64,000 bases of DNA from MVYY01 sp012517575 (GTDB lineage: Bacteria; Bacteroidota; Bacteroidia; Bacteroidales; Paludibacteraceae), in NCBI GenBank assembly GCA_031629035.1, contig JAVLUG010000004.1:21364-85363 (forward strand). The letters are read 5' to 3'. How positions within the stretch are numbered: the stretch's first letter is position 1; the number at the start of each line of letters is the position of its first letter. Under the pieces are notes generated by a model. It worked only from the letters and a program-made list of their open reading frames with translations, did not search any database and was not told the origin of the DNA. A program made the translations under genes and the position numbers. Shown here in pieces: positions 46,289 to 56,500 of the stretch.

Positions 46289-47911
46289 TTATTTATAATT
46301 GTATAATCTGATTCGCTGAATTTGCCATTCGTCTGAACCTATCCGCATATGACGCCCCTGATGAGTTTGATCGCCATTGATACGTACATATTTCCAATCG
46401 TTTCCCTGATGAATGGCTACATCTGCCGATAAAATTCCTGTTGTAAAAGAGGAATCTTGAATATTTTTGAATGTACAAGTTACGCTTGTTCCGCCAATCC
46501 AAAATTCATTCGGTGATGTTTGTATGATCACGCAACCAGCCGGCGTCCATTTTTCGGCTTTAGCCCCATCATTCCAAGGAAGCGTATATACGTGAGAAAC
46601 AACGATTTGATAATTTCCCATCTTTAACGTATCGGAGTCATGCTTTTTATCCAAATATACTCCGTCCGACTGACTTCTGTTTGCAAGCAGCAAATCACTC
46701 AAATCATTCAATACCTTATAACTTTTGCCGATAGCCATTGCTTCCGATTCATTCGCCGATTCAATGGAGAACGGACAAAAACCGAGCGATTTGTGTCTTC
46801 CCACGACATAAAAAACTTGAGCAGCGTTGTCCGGTTCCATCCGAATTTCAGGAACAAAAATCGGATTGTTTAATTTATCATACTTTGCAAGCCAATCCCG
46901 AAAATCACCATGATAAATATCCGGCGATAACATATCGATATGAGGCGCTGCAGCCTGCCAGATATTCATTAAATGAGGCAGCGGCCCTCCACTTGGATAT
47001 TGTCCGGGACGGTAATTTGGTCTGTTCAATGCACAATTAACATACATAGGTAAGGCATAAACCGATTTTCCAGCTGCTGCCACTTTATCGGCATAAACGG
47101 CATAATTCCAAGCCATAAACAATTCATCCGTCGCCAAACTTTTTCCGAAAACGGATTCCCAATTCCCTTTTTGTTTGTATCCGTTTGAAGCCCACAAATT
47201 TTCAATCGAAGGGAGCAAATTCTTTTTATTTTTGGATAAATAACCCATTAATTCTTTAGGCACATCTGCCTGAAATGCCTTATTGGCCAAAGTGGAATAA
47301 TCGCGTGCATCCGGTAGTTGCCCGATTTCATTTTCCACTTGGATCATTATGACTGTTTGTTCCTTTTCATCCATCGATTTTATATGTTTCATTAATTCAC
47401 AAAAAGCCTCAATATCTGCATTTAATGCATCTTCGCAGAAAGGACTTACAATTTCGGATGGTTTGCCATTGGCATCCAAGGTGCGTGGAAACCGTTTATA
47501 ATCTTCTTTGATCCATTGTGGTACATAACAAGACATGCTGTTTTTCCATGTACCAAACCAGAGCAAAACGAGGTGCAAGTCTTTTTCCCTTGCTTGATGG
47601 ATCATGGCATCGACCAGTGTAAAGTCGAACTTGCTTTCCTGTGGTTCGATCAATTCCCAATAGACGGGAGCTAAAACCGTATTCAAATTCATGTCCTTTA
47701 ATTTGCCCCAAATACCCTTCATCATTTCTGCATCGCTCGTAGCAGAATTACTTAATTCACCTCCTAAAACAAGGAAAGGTTTCTCTTTTACGATCAATTG
47801 AAAAACGCCATTTGTTTTTTTGATTGAAGGTATCTGATAGTGTTGAGAAAAAACATGAATAGATAAAGTCAATAACATGAAAATTGCAAAATAGCGCTTC
47901 CCTTCAAACAT
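46289..47911 (-). CDS. GH35-like beta-galactosidase family protein (DUF5597-type C terminus)
   Basis: A 540-aa exported protein (signal peptide to about residue 22, ending VFSQH). The GH-A clan barrel is visible with LAPVYWELIEPQESKFDF, the acid/base Glu in MIQVENEIGQLPDARDY and a nucleophile Glu in NPIFVPEIRMEPDNA. The C-terminal region resembles the DUF5597 segment found in GH35-like enzymes of Bacteroidota xylan loci. The exact substrate is unknown; galactose or other side groups on xylan are possible. It opens the ten-gene series, about 280 bases after the end of the SusCD unit, with a terminator-like hairpin and no clear promoter in between. Confidence 0.85.
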   Translation of the reverse strand: MFEGKRYFAIFMLLTLSIHVFSQHYQIPSIKKTNGVFQLIVKEKPFLVLGGELSNSATSDAEMMKGIWGKLKDMNLNTVLAPVYWELIEPQESKFDFTLVDAMIHQAREKDLHLVLLWFGTWKNSMSCYVPQWIKEDYKRFPRTLDANGKPSEIVSPFCEDALNADIEAFCELMKHIKSMDEKEQTVIMIQVENEIGQLPDARDYSTLANKAFQADVPKELMGYLSKNKKNLLPSIENLWASNGYKQKGNWESVFGKSLATDELFMAWNYAVYADKVAAAGKSVYALPMYVNCALNRPNYRPGQYPSGGPLPHLMNIWQAAAPHIDMLSPDIYHGDFRDWLAKYDKLNNPIFVPEIRMEPDNAAQVFYVVGRHKSLGFCPFSIESANESEAMAIGKSYKVLNDLSDLLLANRSQSDGVYLDKKHDSDTLKMGNYQIVVSHVYTLPWNDGAKAEKWTPAGCVIIQTSPNEFWIGGTSVTCTFKNIQDSSFTTGILSADVAIHQGNDWKYVRINGDQTHQGRHMRIGSDEWQIQRIRLYNYK

Positions 47912-47971
47912 ATCCGAAAAATAAATTGACTAAGTTATTAGTTTCAGTAAATCAGGATTTCACATGTTAAA

Positions 47972-48008
47972 AACTGATTGGAAAGTCAGTTCGACTTTCC
48001 AATCAGTT
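47972..48008 (-). terminator. Strong hairpin terminator after the SusC-SusD-Xyn10 unit
   Basis: AACTGATTGGAAAGTC (47972-47987) pairs perfectly with GACTTTCCAATCAGTT (47993-48008) around a 5-base loop: a 16-bp stem. On the minus strand it is followed by TTTTTAAC. It lies about 200 bases after the stop of the large GH10 gene and 61 bases before the GH35-like start. Confidence 0.8.
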
Positions 48009-48206
48009 AATTTTTAATTATTTTATAAACAAGATTCTAATAATATATTGGCATTTTGATAAAAGACAATGTAGTATTGAGGAATTATAATATGGATGGT
48101 TTACTCCAAACATAATTTTTCCAATTACTGTAAATTGTTTTTTCTTTTAAAAAAACAAAATGTTTATAGATTAAATTTTTGCAAGCTGACGAACTTACTT
48201 AACGTC
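48009..48206. other. 3' untranslated stretch after the large GH10 gene, nothing recognised
   Basis: AT-rich. No ORF, repeat or RNA gene is visible apart from the hairpin next to it. Confidence 0.4.
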
Positions 48207-50489
48207 CTAATACTGCAGTTCACCAGTAAAATCGGCACTTACATCTCTTCCTGCTAAACCATCGGCAAATCCTTTGTATGCGTGTTTTCTTTTATAATCT
48301 TTATCCCACAAGCAGGGAGCATCGTTAGGCAACCAGTTGGTATGTTCATCGGCATTGTCAGAAACGCCCCACACTGTAATGCCATATTGTTGTGCGGCTG
48401 GAATAAATTTTCTGTACATATCCACAACATATTGATATAATGCTGCTTGTTGTGCAAATTCATCAGGAGTAGGAGAGGCGGTACCTATTTGAATATCAAA
48501 TTCTGAAATTTTTATTAATTTGCCTGTAGCTGCCAGTTTTTGGAACATTTGGGCAATTTTTGAAGTATCGGCTGAAAGAGATAAATGCATTTGCGTACCT
48601 ATTCCGTCAACTTGTGCTCCCTTGCTTTCTATGTAAGAAACATAATCGATCAGTCCATCACATTTGGCCAAAGAATTTTCCAAACCGTAATCGTTTATAA
48701 ATAATTTGTCGGAAGAATTTCCATATTGACGAGCCAATTTAAATGCCGTAACTGCATAATCTTTACCTAAATAATCTTGCCAATAGAATTCATCGGAAGC
48801 TGGATTGGTTACATTCTTTCCACTGCGAAGATCTCCAGCATCGTTCATTGGTTCATTCACTACATCCCACGCTTGAACATCATTTTTATAATGACCAACC
48901 ATTTGTGAAATCCAACTTTCCATTGCTTCACCAATTATTTGGGCTTTCTCTTCAGGTGTTTTATCTAAAATTATGGGACCTGCACGTCGAGCTTTTACTT
49001 TGGCATAGCGGGCTTTTACTCCCTGAGCAGCAGTTTTCTCAACAATTTTAATTTCGTCGATATAATAAGTAACATCAGGTAAATAACCCATATCAAAACT
49101 GAGCTTCACATTGGAAGTATTAGTAAGTTCTACAGAAATTAAAGTCCAAGTCCCTGCCGCAGTGGTAAAAGCTTCGCTTGCTCCACTTCCTGTCCAGTTC
49201 ATCCATGGATATTCATTCCCATTTACTCCTCCGGGAAATGAAACACGCCCTTTTCCTGCTACATTTGATTTTACATAAAATGAAAATGTATAGGTTTTGG
49301 AGGCATCGAGAGCAATCTCGTCACTTTGTAACTGAAGATCCCAAGCATTTTGAGAGGTAGCGCTTGAAGTCATTTTCACCGAATAAGAACCGGAGAATTT
49401 TTCGGCGTTTGTAACTTCGATGCCGGCTCCATTATTCAGAGCAGACCATCCTGTTAAATCTCCTGTTTCAAAACCACCGTTATTAACATAATTCATTTCT
49501 ACGGGAGCTGCGTCCAAATCAATTACACTGATAGAATTGATATCTACATAATAAACACCCGGAACTTTACCTAAATCAAAAGCAATTTTTATAGCATTAG
49601 CTACGGCAGTAAAGGGAACATTTGCGTTTTCTGAACTGCTCCATACTTCGTTATAGGTAATTTGAGTCCATGAAGCGGAAGTGTTAAAAAGTGCTGCTCC
49701 ATTTACCCATGGATAATTATTTACCATACCGGTAAACGACATTCTGCCCTGTCCGGGTGCTTCTGATCGAATCCAGAAAGAAATTTCGTAAGCATGGCCC
49801 ACCACTGCAGGGATTTCAGGGCTTGCCAACTGCGTATCCCATTCATTTCCGGCTGTTGTGGTTTCAAAACGGACGGCAGGTCCGTTATTCAGTCCGGCTC
49901 CTTGAACAACGGTTATACCTGCAGCATTATTTCTGCTCCATCCGTTAAAAGAGCCATCCAATAAAGCACTTACATCAAGTTGGCTTTCACCCGGCGAAGG
50001 AATGATTTGAGGAGCTATCAAACTGTTCAAATAACTGGCATTCTGATTTTTATGCCATACCAAAGTGTGACCAAAAACACTTAAATTAGCTTCTTTTAAT
50101 TCGTTGATTAAGGCATCTACTTGGGTGAAATTCAGTTGTCCGCTGGAATTGACCATTGCTCCATGTTTCATGTTATATCCTACCGTAATTTCATCGAAAT
50201 TCTGATTCACTATGTTACGATAGGTCTCATTCTCCATATACGAGGTCAGATCTATTCCGATACCTAAAACCATATCAGTATAAGCTTTTAAAACATCATA
50301 TCGCGAAATCTTCTCTTGTAAAGCCAATGGAAGTTCTGCTGAACTGATTTCGCCATAAGACGGATCACGTCCCCATTTCATTTTATCATCATAACATGAA
50401 TTCAAGCTATTCATTACCCCTAAAAGAGTAATAAATTGTAAAAAAATGTATCTATATTTAAATATTTTAGCTTTCATAATTTTCTTCAT
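48207..50489 (-). CDS. GH10 endo-xylanase lipoprotein with CBM4/CBM22-like modules inserted in the catalytic domain
   Basis: A 760-aa surface xylanase. Lipobox LNSC with Cys at about 32. The GH10 barrel starts near 40 and is readable to GHTLVWHKNQNASYLN (about 145). It is then interrupted by two tandem jelly-roll modules of CBM4_9 type (about 160-300 and 315-480; each has a FNGWSRNN- or TGWSALNN-like start and an AYEISFWIRSE- or TYTFSFYVKS-like strand). The barrel resumes at EKAQIIGEAMESWISQMV with the acid/base Glu in AWDVVNEPMND and the nucleophile in KISEFDIQIG. This split arrangement is known from Bacteroidota Xyn10 enzymes in xylan loci. It is the last gene of the SusCD unit. Confidence 0.95.
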   Translation of the reverse strand: MKKIMKAKIFKYRYIFLQFITLLGVMNSLNSCYDDKMKWGRDPSYGEISSAELPLALQEKISRYDVLKAYTDMVLGIGIDLTSYMENETYRNIVNQNFDEITVGYNMKHGAMVNSSGQLNFTQVDALINELKEANLSVFGHTLVWHKNQNASYLNSLIAPQIIPSPGESQLDVSALLDGSFNGWSRNNAAGITVVQGAGLNNGPAVRFETTTAGNEWDTQLASPEIPAVVGHAYEISFWIRSEAPGQGRMSFTGMVNNYPWVNGAALFNTSASWTQITYNEVWSSSENANVPFTAVANAIKIAFDLGKVPGVYYVDINSISVIDLDAAPVEMNYVNNGGFETGDLTGWSALNNGAGIEVTNAEKFSGSYSVKMTSSATSQNAWDLQLQSDEIALDASKTYTFSFYVKSNVAGKGRVSFPGGVNGNEYPWMNWTGSGASEAFTTAAGTWTLISVELTNTSNVKLSFDMGYLPDVTYYIDEIKIVEKTAAQGVKARYAKVKARRAGPIILDKTPEEKAQIIGEAMESWISQMVGHYKNDVQAWDVVNEPMNDAGDLRSGKNVTNPASDEFYWQDYLGKDYAVTAFKLARQYGNSSDKLFINDYGLENSLAKCDGLIDYVSYIESKGAQVDGIGTQMHLSLSADTSKIAQMFQKLAATGKLIKISEFDIQIGTASPTPDEFAQQAALYQYVVDMYRKFIPAAQQYGITVWGVSDNADEHTNWLPNDAPCLWDKDYKRKHAYKGFADGLAGRDVSADFTGELQY

Positions 50490-50496
50490 TTAATGA

Positions 50497-51822
50497 TTAA
50501 TTTTCTTCTTCAGGGAAATCGCTATAAGTTGGTGTATTTAAAGGAACTACACGCAAATTGTCAAAATATACTTTCACGTTTGTAGCAACCGGATCAAATA
50601 CGTCGGGAACGCCAATATTATGGAACCACGGACCCGATTGTTTGTAGGTGGCGTTCATCATGGAGTTTACAACATCACCAAAAGTTTTTCCCTCATAATC
50701 TTCACTAAGACTGAATGGCAAAGTAACTGTAAACCAGCAGCCGGGATTTTGGAATGGGACAACTTTTTCGTTTACATACCACGGACGATAAATCATGCAA
50801 TATCTGTCGGTTCCGGAACCATCGGCCATCACCATTCTGATAACTCCCGAATTCCATACCCCTTCAACATATATATCCATCTGCACTCCACAATCGGAAG
50901 TCGAAGTGCTTGCCGGTATAACCGACAAAAGTGCAGAAGGCCAGCTGCTACTGTTTGTCCAATAACGTATATCTACGTTAGCAGCTATGGTGTCTCCATT
51001 TTTATTAAAACATTGATAACCACCTTGCGACTTAGGTCCTTCTCCACTATTCGGGATCAACTCAGTGAGGGCTGTACCGGCATCATCAATACCCGAAGCC
51101 CATGAATAATTATTTACGTTGTCAAAATCGTGAAAGACTCCATTTTTGAAATTAAAACAAGCAGGCGAATAAGCTCCACCATTAGCACCAATCACCAAGA
51201 GTGAACCACCATCGTCTGAAACTCCTTCGGGAACTGTAACTATGCAGAATTCACCTTTCTCGTTATCGGAAATAATACCATCGGTAACTACCACATTACC
51301 AGGAAAAGTAATACTTGTAATACCCTGTAAACTTGTGCCGTAAATTGTAATTTTGTCTCCGGCCATTGGCATGGTGTGTGTAATGGAAGTAATGGTAGGA
51401 GCTGCAGATCTGATTTCAAATGGAAATACAAAAAAGTTACTGGCACTTTTCACTACTCGAATAGTATTACGAACATCTTCCGGCGCATCTATTGTAGGCA
51501 CGTCTTGAGAAATGGTAATCCACATCGAATTATCAGTTACAAATACAGGATTAAAATAATTATCGTATCCATTAATGTAAACCTTTGTTACTCCTGTGAA
51601 ACCGGAACCTTCGAGACGAATTGTCTGACCGAGTCGAGCAAAGGTAACTTCCCTGTCGGGCACAGAAGATTGGGCATCTTCCAAATAAACTTTTGTTATT
51701 TTAACAGGTGCTGAAGTTGCCTTATCATCATTGTTTTCGCAAGAATTGAACATGAAAGCAAAAACAGCTGACGCTACAAACGTCAGAATATACAAAAGGG
51801 ATTTAAAATTTATATTTTTCAT
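50497..51822 (-). CDS. Surface glycan-binding lipoprotein with IPT/TIG domains (SusE/F position)
   Basis: A 441-aa lipoprotein; lipobox FNSC with Cys28. Residues about 40-130 and 135-225 are IPT/TIG-like beta-sandwiches (GQTIRLEGSGFTGVTKVYING; AGDKITIYGTSLQGITSITF). The C-terminal half (about 230-441) has many aromatics (NYSWASGID, RYWTNSSSWPS, MIYRPWYVNEK, GPWFHNIG) as expected of a glycan-binding module. By family and position it should be a surface xylan-binding protein. It lies between SusD (26 bases upstream) and the large GH10 gene (7 bases downstream). Confidence 0.9.
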   Translation of the reverse strand: MKNINFKSLLYILTFVASAVFAFMFNSCENNDDKATSAPVKITKVYLEDAQSSVPDREVTFARLGQTIRLEGSGFTGVTKVYINGYDNYFNPVFVTDNSMWITISQDVPTIDAPEDVRNTIRVVKSASNFFVFPFEIRSAAPTITSITHTMPMAGDKITIYGTSLQGITSITFPGNVVVTDGIISDNEKGEFCIVTVPEGVSDDGGSLLVIGANGGAYSPACFNFKNGVFHDFDNVNNYSWASGIDDAGTALTELIPNSGEGPKSQGGYQCFNKNGDTIAANVDIRYWTNSSSWPSALLSVIPASTSTSDCGVQMDIYVEGVWNSGVIRMVMADGSGTDRYCMIYRPWYVNEKVVPFQNPGCWFTVTLPFSLSEDYEGKTFGDVVNSMMNATYKQSGPWFHNIGVPDVFDPVATNVKVYFDNLRVVPLNTPTYSDFPEEEN

Positions 51823-51848
51823 TGGAATATATTTTTAAGATTACTATT

Positions 51849-53516
51849 TCATTCAAACAAATCCGTTATTTTTTCTTCTGTAAATATGTAAGGTACCGGA
51901 TCATCAGCAAGTTTGGGATTTTGAATCAGTTCCGATTCAGGATATGGTAATAAGAAAATAGCAGGAGTCACGTTCCCAATAGCACGAGTGCCAGCATCTT
52001 GTTCTTCATCTATTCTGAGATTGTTTGGTGCACTAAATAAATAAGGTGTGATAGTGCCACGATTCTGACTAATGATGTAATTGATCACTTCCTGTTGTTT
52101 AAAATATGCCCGATTTAACAAATCGTACCAATAACGTCCTTCCATACAGAATTCTACGCGGCGTTCATGACGAATATCTTCCCAAGTTATACTTGTTTTG
52201 GCTGGCATCCCGGCACGAGTGCGAACATCATTAAAATATTTCAAGGCAATAGCATCAGTAGTACTCGCATCATTCCCTAAAATTGCTTCTGAATAATTCA
52301 GATAAACTTCTGCCAATCGTAGCATGTAATTATCCAAAGCCGAATTCATTCGTGCAATTGCAGGATTATCCTTGCTTGACCCTGTAACACCTTTTTTTAC
52401 ATTGAGTGTAGTAGAGCTATTGCCGGAAACATTTCGATTATAAGTAATTCCACCATTTGCTTTGTTGATTTCAGGATAATGATCTCCATAACCCATCCAA
52501 GTGGCTTTTCGACGAATAGTATCATTTTTTTCATATTCTTTAATCATATCATACGGACATCGCGTCCAATCTCCCCAAGCAGCATCATCACCAGTGATTT
52601 CAGAGCTGTAAGCAAAATAGGCCTGATGTGTATTGATGACGCCATACCCTGTGCTGCTGCTTAATCCGGGTACCCATTGAAAAGCAAACATCGACTCAGA
52701 ATTGTTATTGTTTTCCACTTTGAATAAATCAGGATAATTATCCATCAATTTAAATGTTCCTGAGTTAATTACTTCCTCAGCTGCTTTTTTAGCAAGGTTC
52801 AAATAATTAATATCTCTTGTCCCTACATTTGGATTTTCTCCATAGTTAGAAGCTACAAAACCCGAATATGCTAAATAAAACCGCGACAACATTCCAAAAG
52901 CACTATAACGATTTACCCTTCCAGCTTGTCCAACTGTTTCAGGCAGATATTTTGCAGCAAATTCCATATCGCGAATGGCAAATTCAAAAGCATCTTTTTG
53001 CGGATTGGAATTTACGATAGGGTTGGTTGCCAACGGTGAAGGATCTTCAGTAATAATCACGTTTCCCCATAATGAAGCAAGATACCAATATGCCGTACCA
53101 CGCATAAATCTGGCTTCGGCTATGTATTGATTTTTTGCTTCCTGACTGGCAGAACTTTCATTAATACTTTTTATTACTTTGTTGGATTGTTGAACAACAA
53201 CATACAGTGAAGCCCAAGCACTTACCAGCGGGCCGGTTAATCCCGTAACCGACAAATCTCCAAAAGGATAAACATAATCGGAATAAGGAGCATACAGGTT
53301 ATATGACATTCCATCACCTAAACCAAAATAAAACTTATCGTTGAAGTCGAACCAAACCCTATTATAAAGCGGAGCTGTGAGTGAAGAAAGATTTTCAGTT
53401 GTCAAACTGCTTCCTGTTATTAGATTGTTGGGCTGAATGTCCAGAAAATCATTGCAAGAATTTAGTACAAGGCCTGAAGCAATGCACAATGAATAGAAGA
53501 TATTTTTTGTTTTCAT
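51849..53516 (-). CDS. SusD/RagB family nutrient-binding outer-membrane lipoprotein
   Basis: A 555-aa lipoprotein that caps the SusC pore and binds glycan. Lipobox LNSC with Cys21, followed by NDFLDIQP, the usual SusD start. TPR-like helices are seen in YIAEARFMRGTAYWYLASLWG and RLAEVYLNYSEAILG; the RagB C terminus contains WEDIRHERRVEFCMEGRYWYDLLNR and LPYPESELIQNPKL. It lies 20 bases downstream of susC. The ligand is inferred to be xylan from the neighbouring enzymes. Confidence 0.96.
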   Translation of the reverse strand: MKTKNIFYSLCIASGLVLNSCNDFLDIQPNNLITGSSLTTENLSSLTAPLYNRVWFDFNDKFYFGLGDGMSYNLYAPYSDYVYPFGDLSVTGLTGPLVSAWASLYVVVQQSNKVIKSINESSASQEAKNQYIAEARFMRGTAYWYLASLWGNVIITEDPSPLATNPIVNSNPQKDAFEFAIRDMEFAAKYLPETVGQAGRVNRYSAFGMLSRFYLAYSGFVASNYGENPNVGTRDINYLNLAKKAAEEVINSGTFKLMDNYPDLFKVENNNNSESMFAFQWVPGLSSSTGYGVINTHQAYFAYSSEITGDDAAWGDWTRCPYDMIKEYEKNDTIRRKATWMGYGDHYPEINKANGGITYNRNVSGNSSTTLNVKKGVTGSSKDNPAIARMNSALDNYMLRLAEVYLNYSEAILGNDASTTDAIALKYFNDVRTRAGMPAKTSITWEDIRHERRVEFCMEGRYWYDLLNRAYFKQQEVINYIISQNRGTITPYLFSAPNNLRIDEEQDAGTRAIGNVTPAIFLLPYPESELIQNPKLADDPVPYIFTEEKITDLFE

Positions 53517-53536
53517 GTCTGTTCGTATTTAATAAG

Positions 53537-56500
53537 TTAGAAAGAAACATTGAGTCCTATCGTATAGATTCTTGGAGACGGATACCGTCCATTATCCACA
53601 CCATTTAACTGATTTCCACCACTATATGAAATTCCGACTTCTGGATCATATCCTGTGTATTTCGTGAAGGTATAGGCATTTTGTATATTCCCATAAATTT
53701 TCAGGTTGGATATTCCCGATTTACTAATTAATTTTCTGGGGAAGGTATACCCGAGAGAAATATTCTGAATTCTCAAATAAGACCCATCTTCAATGAAACG
53801 ATCACTGAAGGCAAAATCGTAATCGGATGTTGCTGTTGACAAAGGGATTCGGCACATGTTCCAATCGCCTCCAACTATTTTTACATTTCTATAATCATTC
53901 GGCCCATTGGGATCTATCAAATCCGTCTTGGCATAATTAATTGCATAGCTGAATAAGTTTGAAATATTACGACGTGGATTGCCCATATATCGACGGGCAT
54001 AATTCACCACATCATTCCCGTAAACTCCGGTAAGAAATAGTGTAAAATCAACGTTCCCAATGGTAAAAGTATTTCCAATTCCATAAGTAAATTTTGGTTC
54101 GGGATTACCTATGAAAGTTCTATCTTTTTGATCGATAATTCCATCCTTGTATATATCTTTATAAATATAGTCGCCAATCCACAATCCATTTTGTTCATCA
54201 ATGGTCAGACCACTCATGACAGGAACAGGTTTCACATTGCCATTTTCATCTTTGTAATAAAAATCGGTTGCTTTTTCGAATCGACCAATAATTTGATACC
54301 CATAAAATTGGCCAATTGGCTGTCCTACAACCGTACGATTGATGATGGTATAACCGGTAGCTCCCCAACTCGAATCATCAATAGAGCGCACATCTTCGCC
54401 GGTTTGTGTGTTTATGGAGAGAACTTTATTTCTGTTCAGAGTAAAAACCACATTCGTTCGCCATTGAAATTTTTTGCGATCAATGTTGATGGTGTTTAAA
54501 GTAAATTCAAATCCTTTATTTTCTAACGAACCCAAATTTACCCATGGACGGCTACTTGAACCTTGTCCAGAAGTTCCTACATAGGCAGGCAATGAAGCTT
54601 GCAACAAAAGATTATTAGTTTTTTTGTAATACATATCGGCAATAAATTCAATTCTACTTTTAAATAGGCTCAAATCAACACCTATATTGCTTGAGCTGGT
54701 TGATTCCCACGTTAAATATTCGTTGGGGGTATTGGCAGCAATTAAACCCGTTCCCCAATTAGTGGTTGAAGTAGTATATGTAGCCAACCATGCATAATTA
54801 TCAGGGATATTTTGATTACCAACAAGTCCCCAGCCTAAACGAAGTTTTAAATTATCTATCGTTAGGTTATCTTTCATAAAATCTTCCCCTGAAACTCTCC
54901 ATGCCAGAGCTGCTGAAGGAAACCAGCCATCACGCTTTCCGGGTGCAAACTTCGAAGAGCGGTCGTAACGCAATGTGCTGGTTAACATATATTTATCGGA
55001 ATAAGAATAAAATATTCGTCCAAAATCCGATAGCAGTGAATTAGCGCCCGAATATCCATTGTTTGCTGCTGTGGTAGCATCTCCCAGTGCCAAATCGGTA
55101 GCTCCATTGGTAGGATAGCCAGTACGCGAACCACTTAGATATTCCCAAGAAGATCTTTGCATTTCGTGTCCGTACATGGCGTTGATTTTGTGCAATCCCA
55201 AAGAGACATCGTAAGTAAGAATATTTCTCCAGCTCCAGAACAGGTTGTTTTGTTTAGAATAAGTTCCTTCGTTATCGTCTCTAAATTGGGTTTCCGACAA
55301 ATGATAAGTAGGTTGGAAACGATAGGTGTTAAATAAATTGTTGTCGAAAGAATATTCCGTACGAAATGTCAATCCTTTGACAGGTTCCAATTCCAAATAA
55401 GTATTGGAACGAAGATCATACGTTTTATTTTTGTTGTCAATCAACATTGCCATAGCCATTGGATTGGTTGGCATATATTGTTCATTTGAAGCAGCAAAAG
55501 ACCCATCAGGATTCCGAACAGGCACATCAGGCGGTGTTTTAAGTGCAGTAATTACCAGCGACTGATCCGAAACGGTAAGTTGTTGCGAAGTATTGGAAAA
55601 AGCGAAGGTTACGCCTGCTTTTAAATAACTTTTCACTTGCGAGTCAAAAGTTCCAGTCAAATTTAATCGTTCAAAGCCTGAGCCGGCAGCTATTCCATCT
55701 TGATTGGCATACCCTCCGCTTAAATTATAAGTATTTTTATCGGTTCCTCCTGAAATGAAAAGATTGTGATTGTGCATTAAAGCAGTTTTGAACAATTCTT
55801 CTTGCCAATCCGTTCCTTTTCCCAATAAATCGGGACGAACATAATTGTTATTATAACTTATAAGTCCCAACTCTGCCAAATTATTTCGATGAGTGGCATA
55901 TTCCTGCAAATTCAATACATCAATTTTTGTTGGAATTTGTTGCCAACCAACATAACCATTATAACCAACAAGAGCTTCTCCTTTTTTCCCTTTTCTTGTC
56001 GTAATAAGGATAACACCATTTGAACCTCGCGAACCATAAATGGCTGTAGCTGATGCATCCTTCAAAATGTCTACAGATAAAATATCGGCAGGATTGATCG
56101 CTGCCAGAGGGTTGGTATTGGTACTTGTGGAATTTGATGCTCCTCCTTCAATAATTACACCATCAATTACATATATTGGTTCGGTTGAAGCATTTAACGA
56201 ATTGATTCCTCGAATGCGGATAGAAGCACTGGCTCCGGGCATTCCCGAAGTTTGCTGCACCTGTACTCCTGCAGCACGTCCCTGAAGTACCTGATCAATG
56301 GAAGTAGAAATAGATTTTTGAATGGCTTCAGTACCTACGGAAACAACCGAACCTGTTAAATCACTTCGTTTCATTTGTCCGTAACCCACTACCACAACTT
56401 CTTCAAGACCCAATATATCAGGCTCCATCACCACATTGATAATGCGCTGATTACCAACTTTTACAGTTTTGTTTTTATAACCAATATAAGAAAAAGAAAG

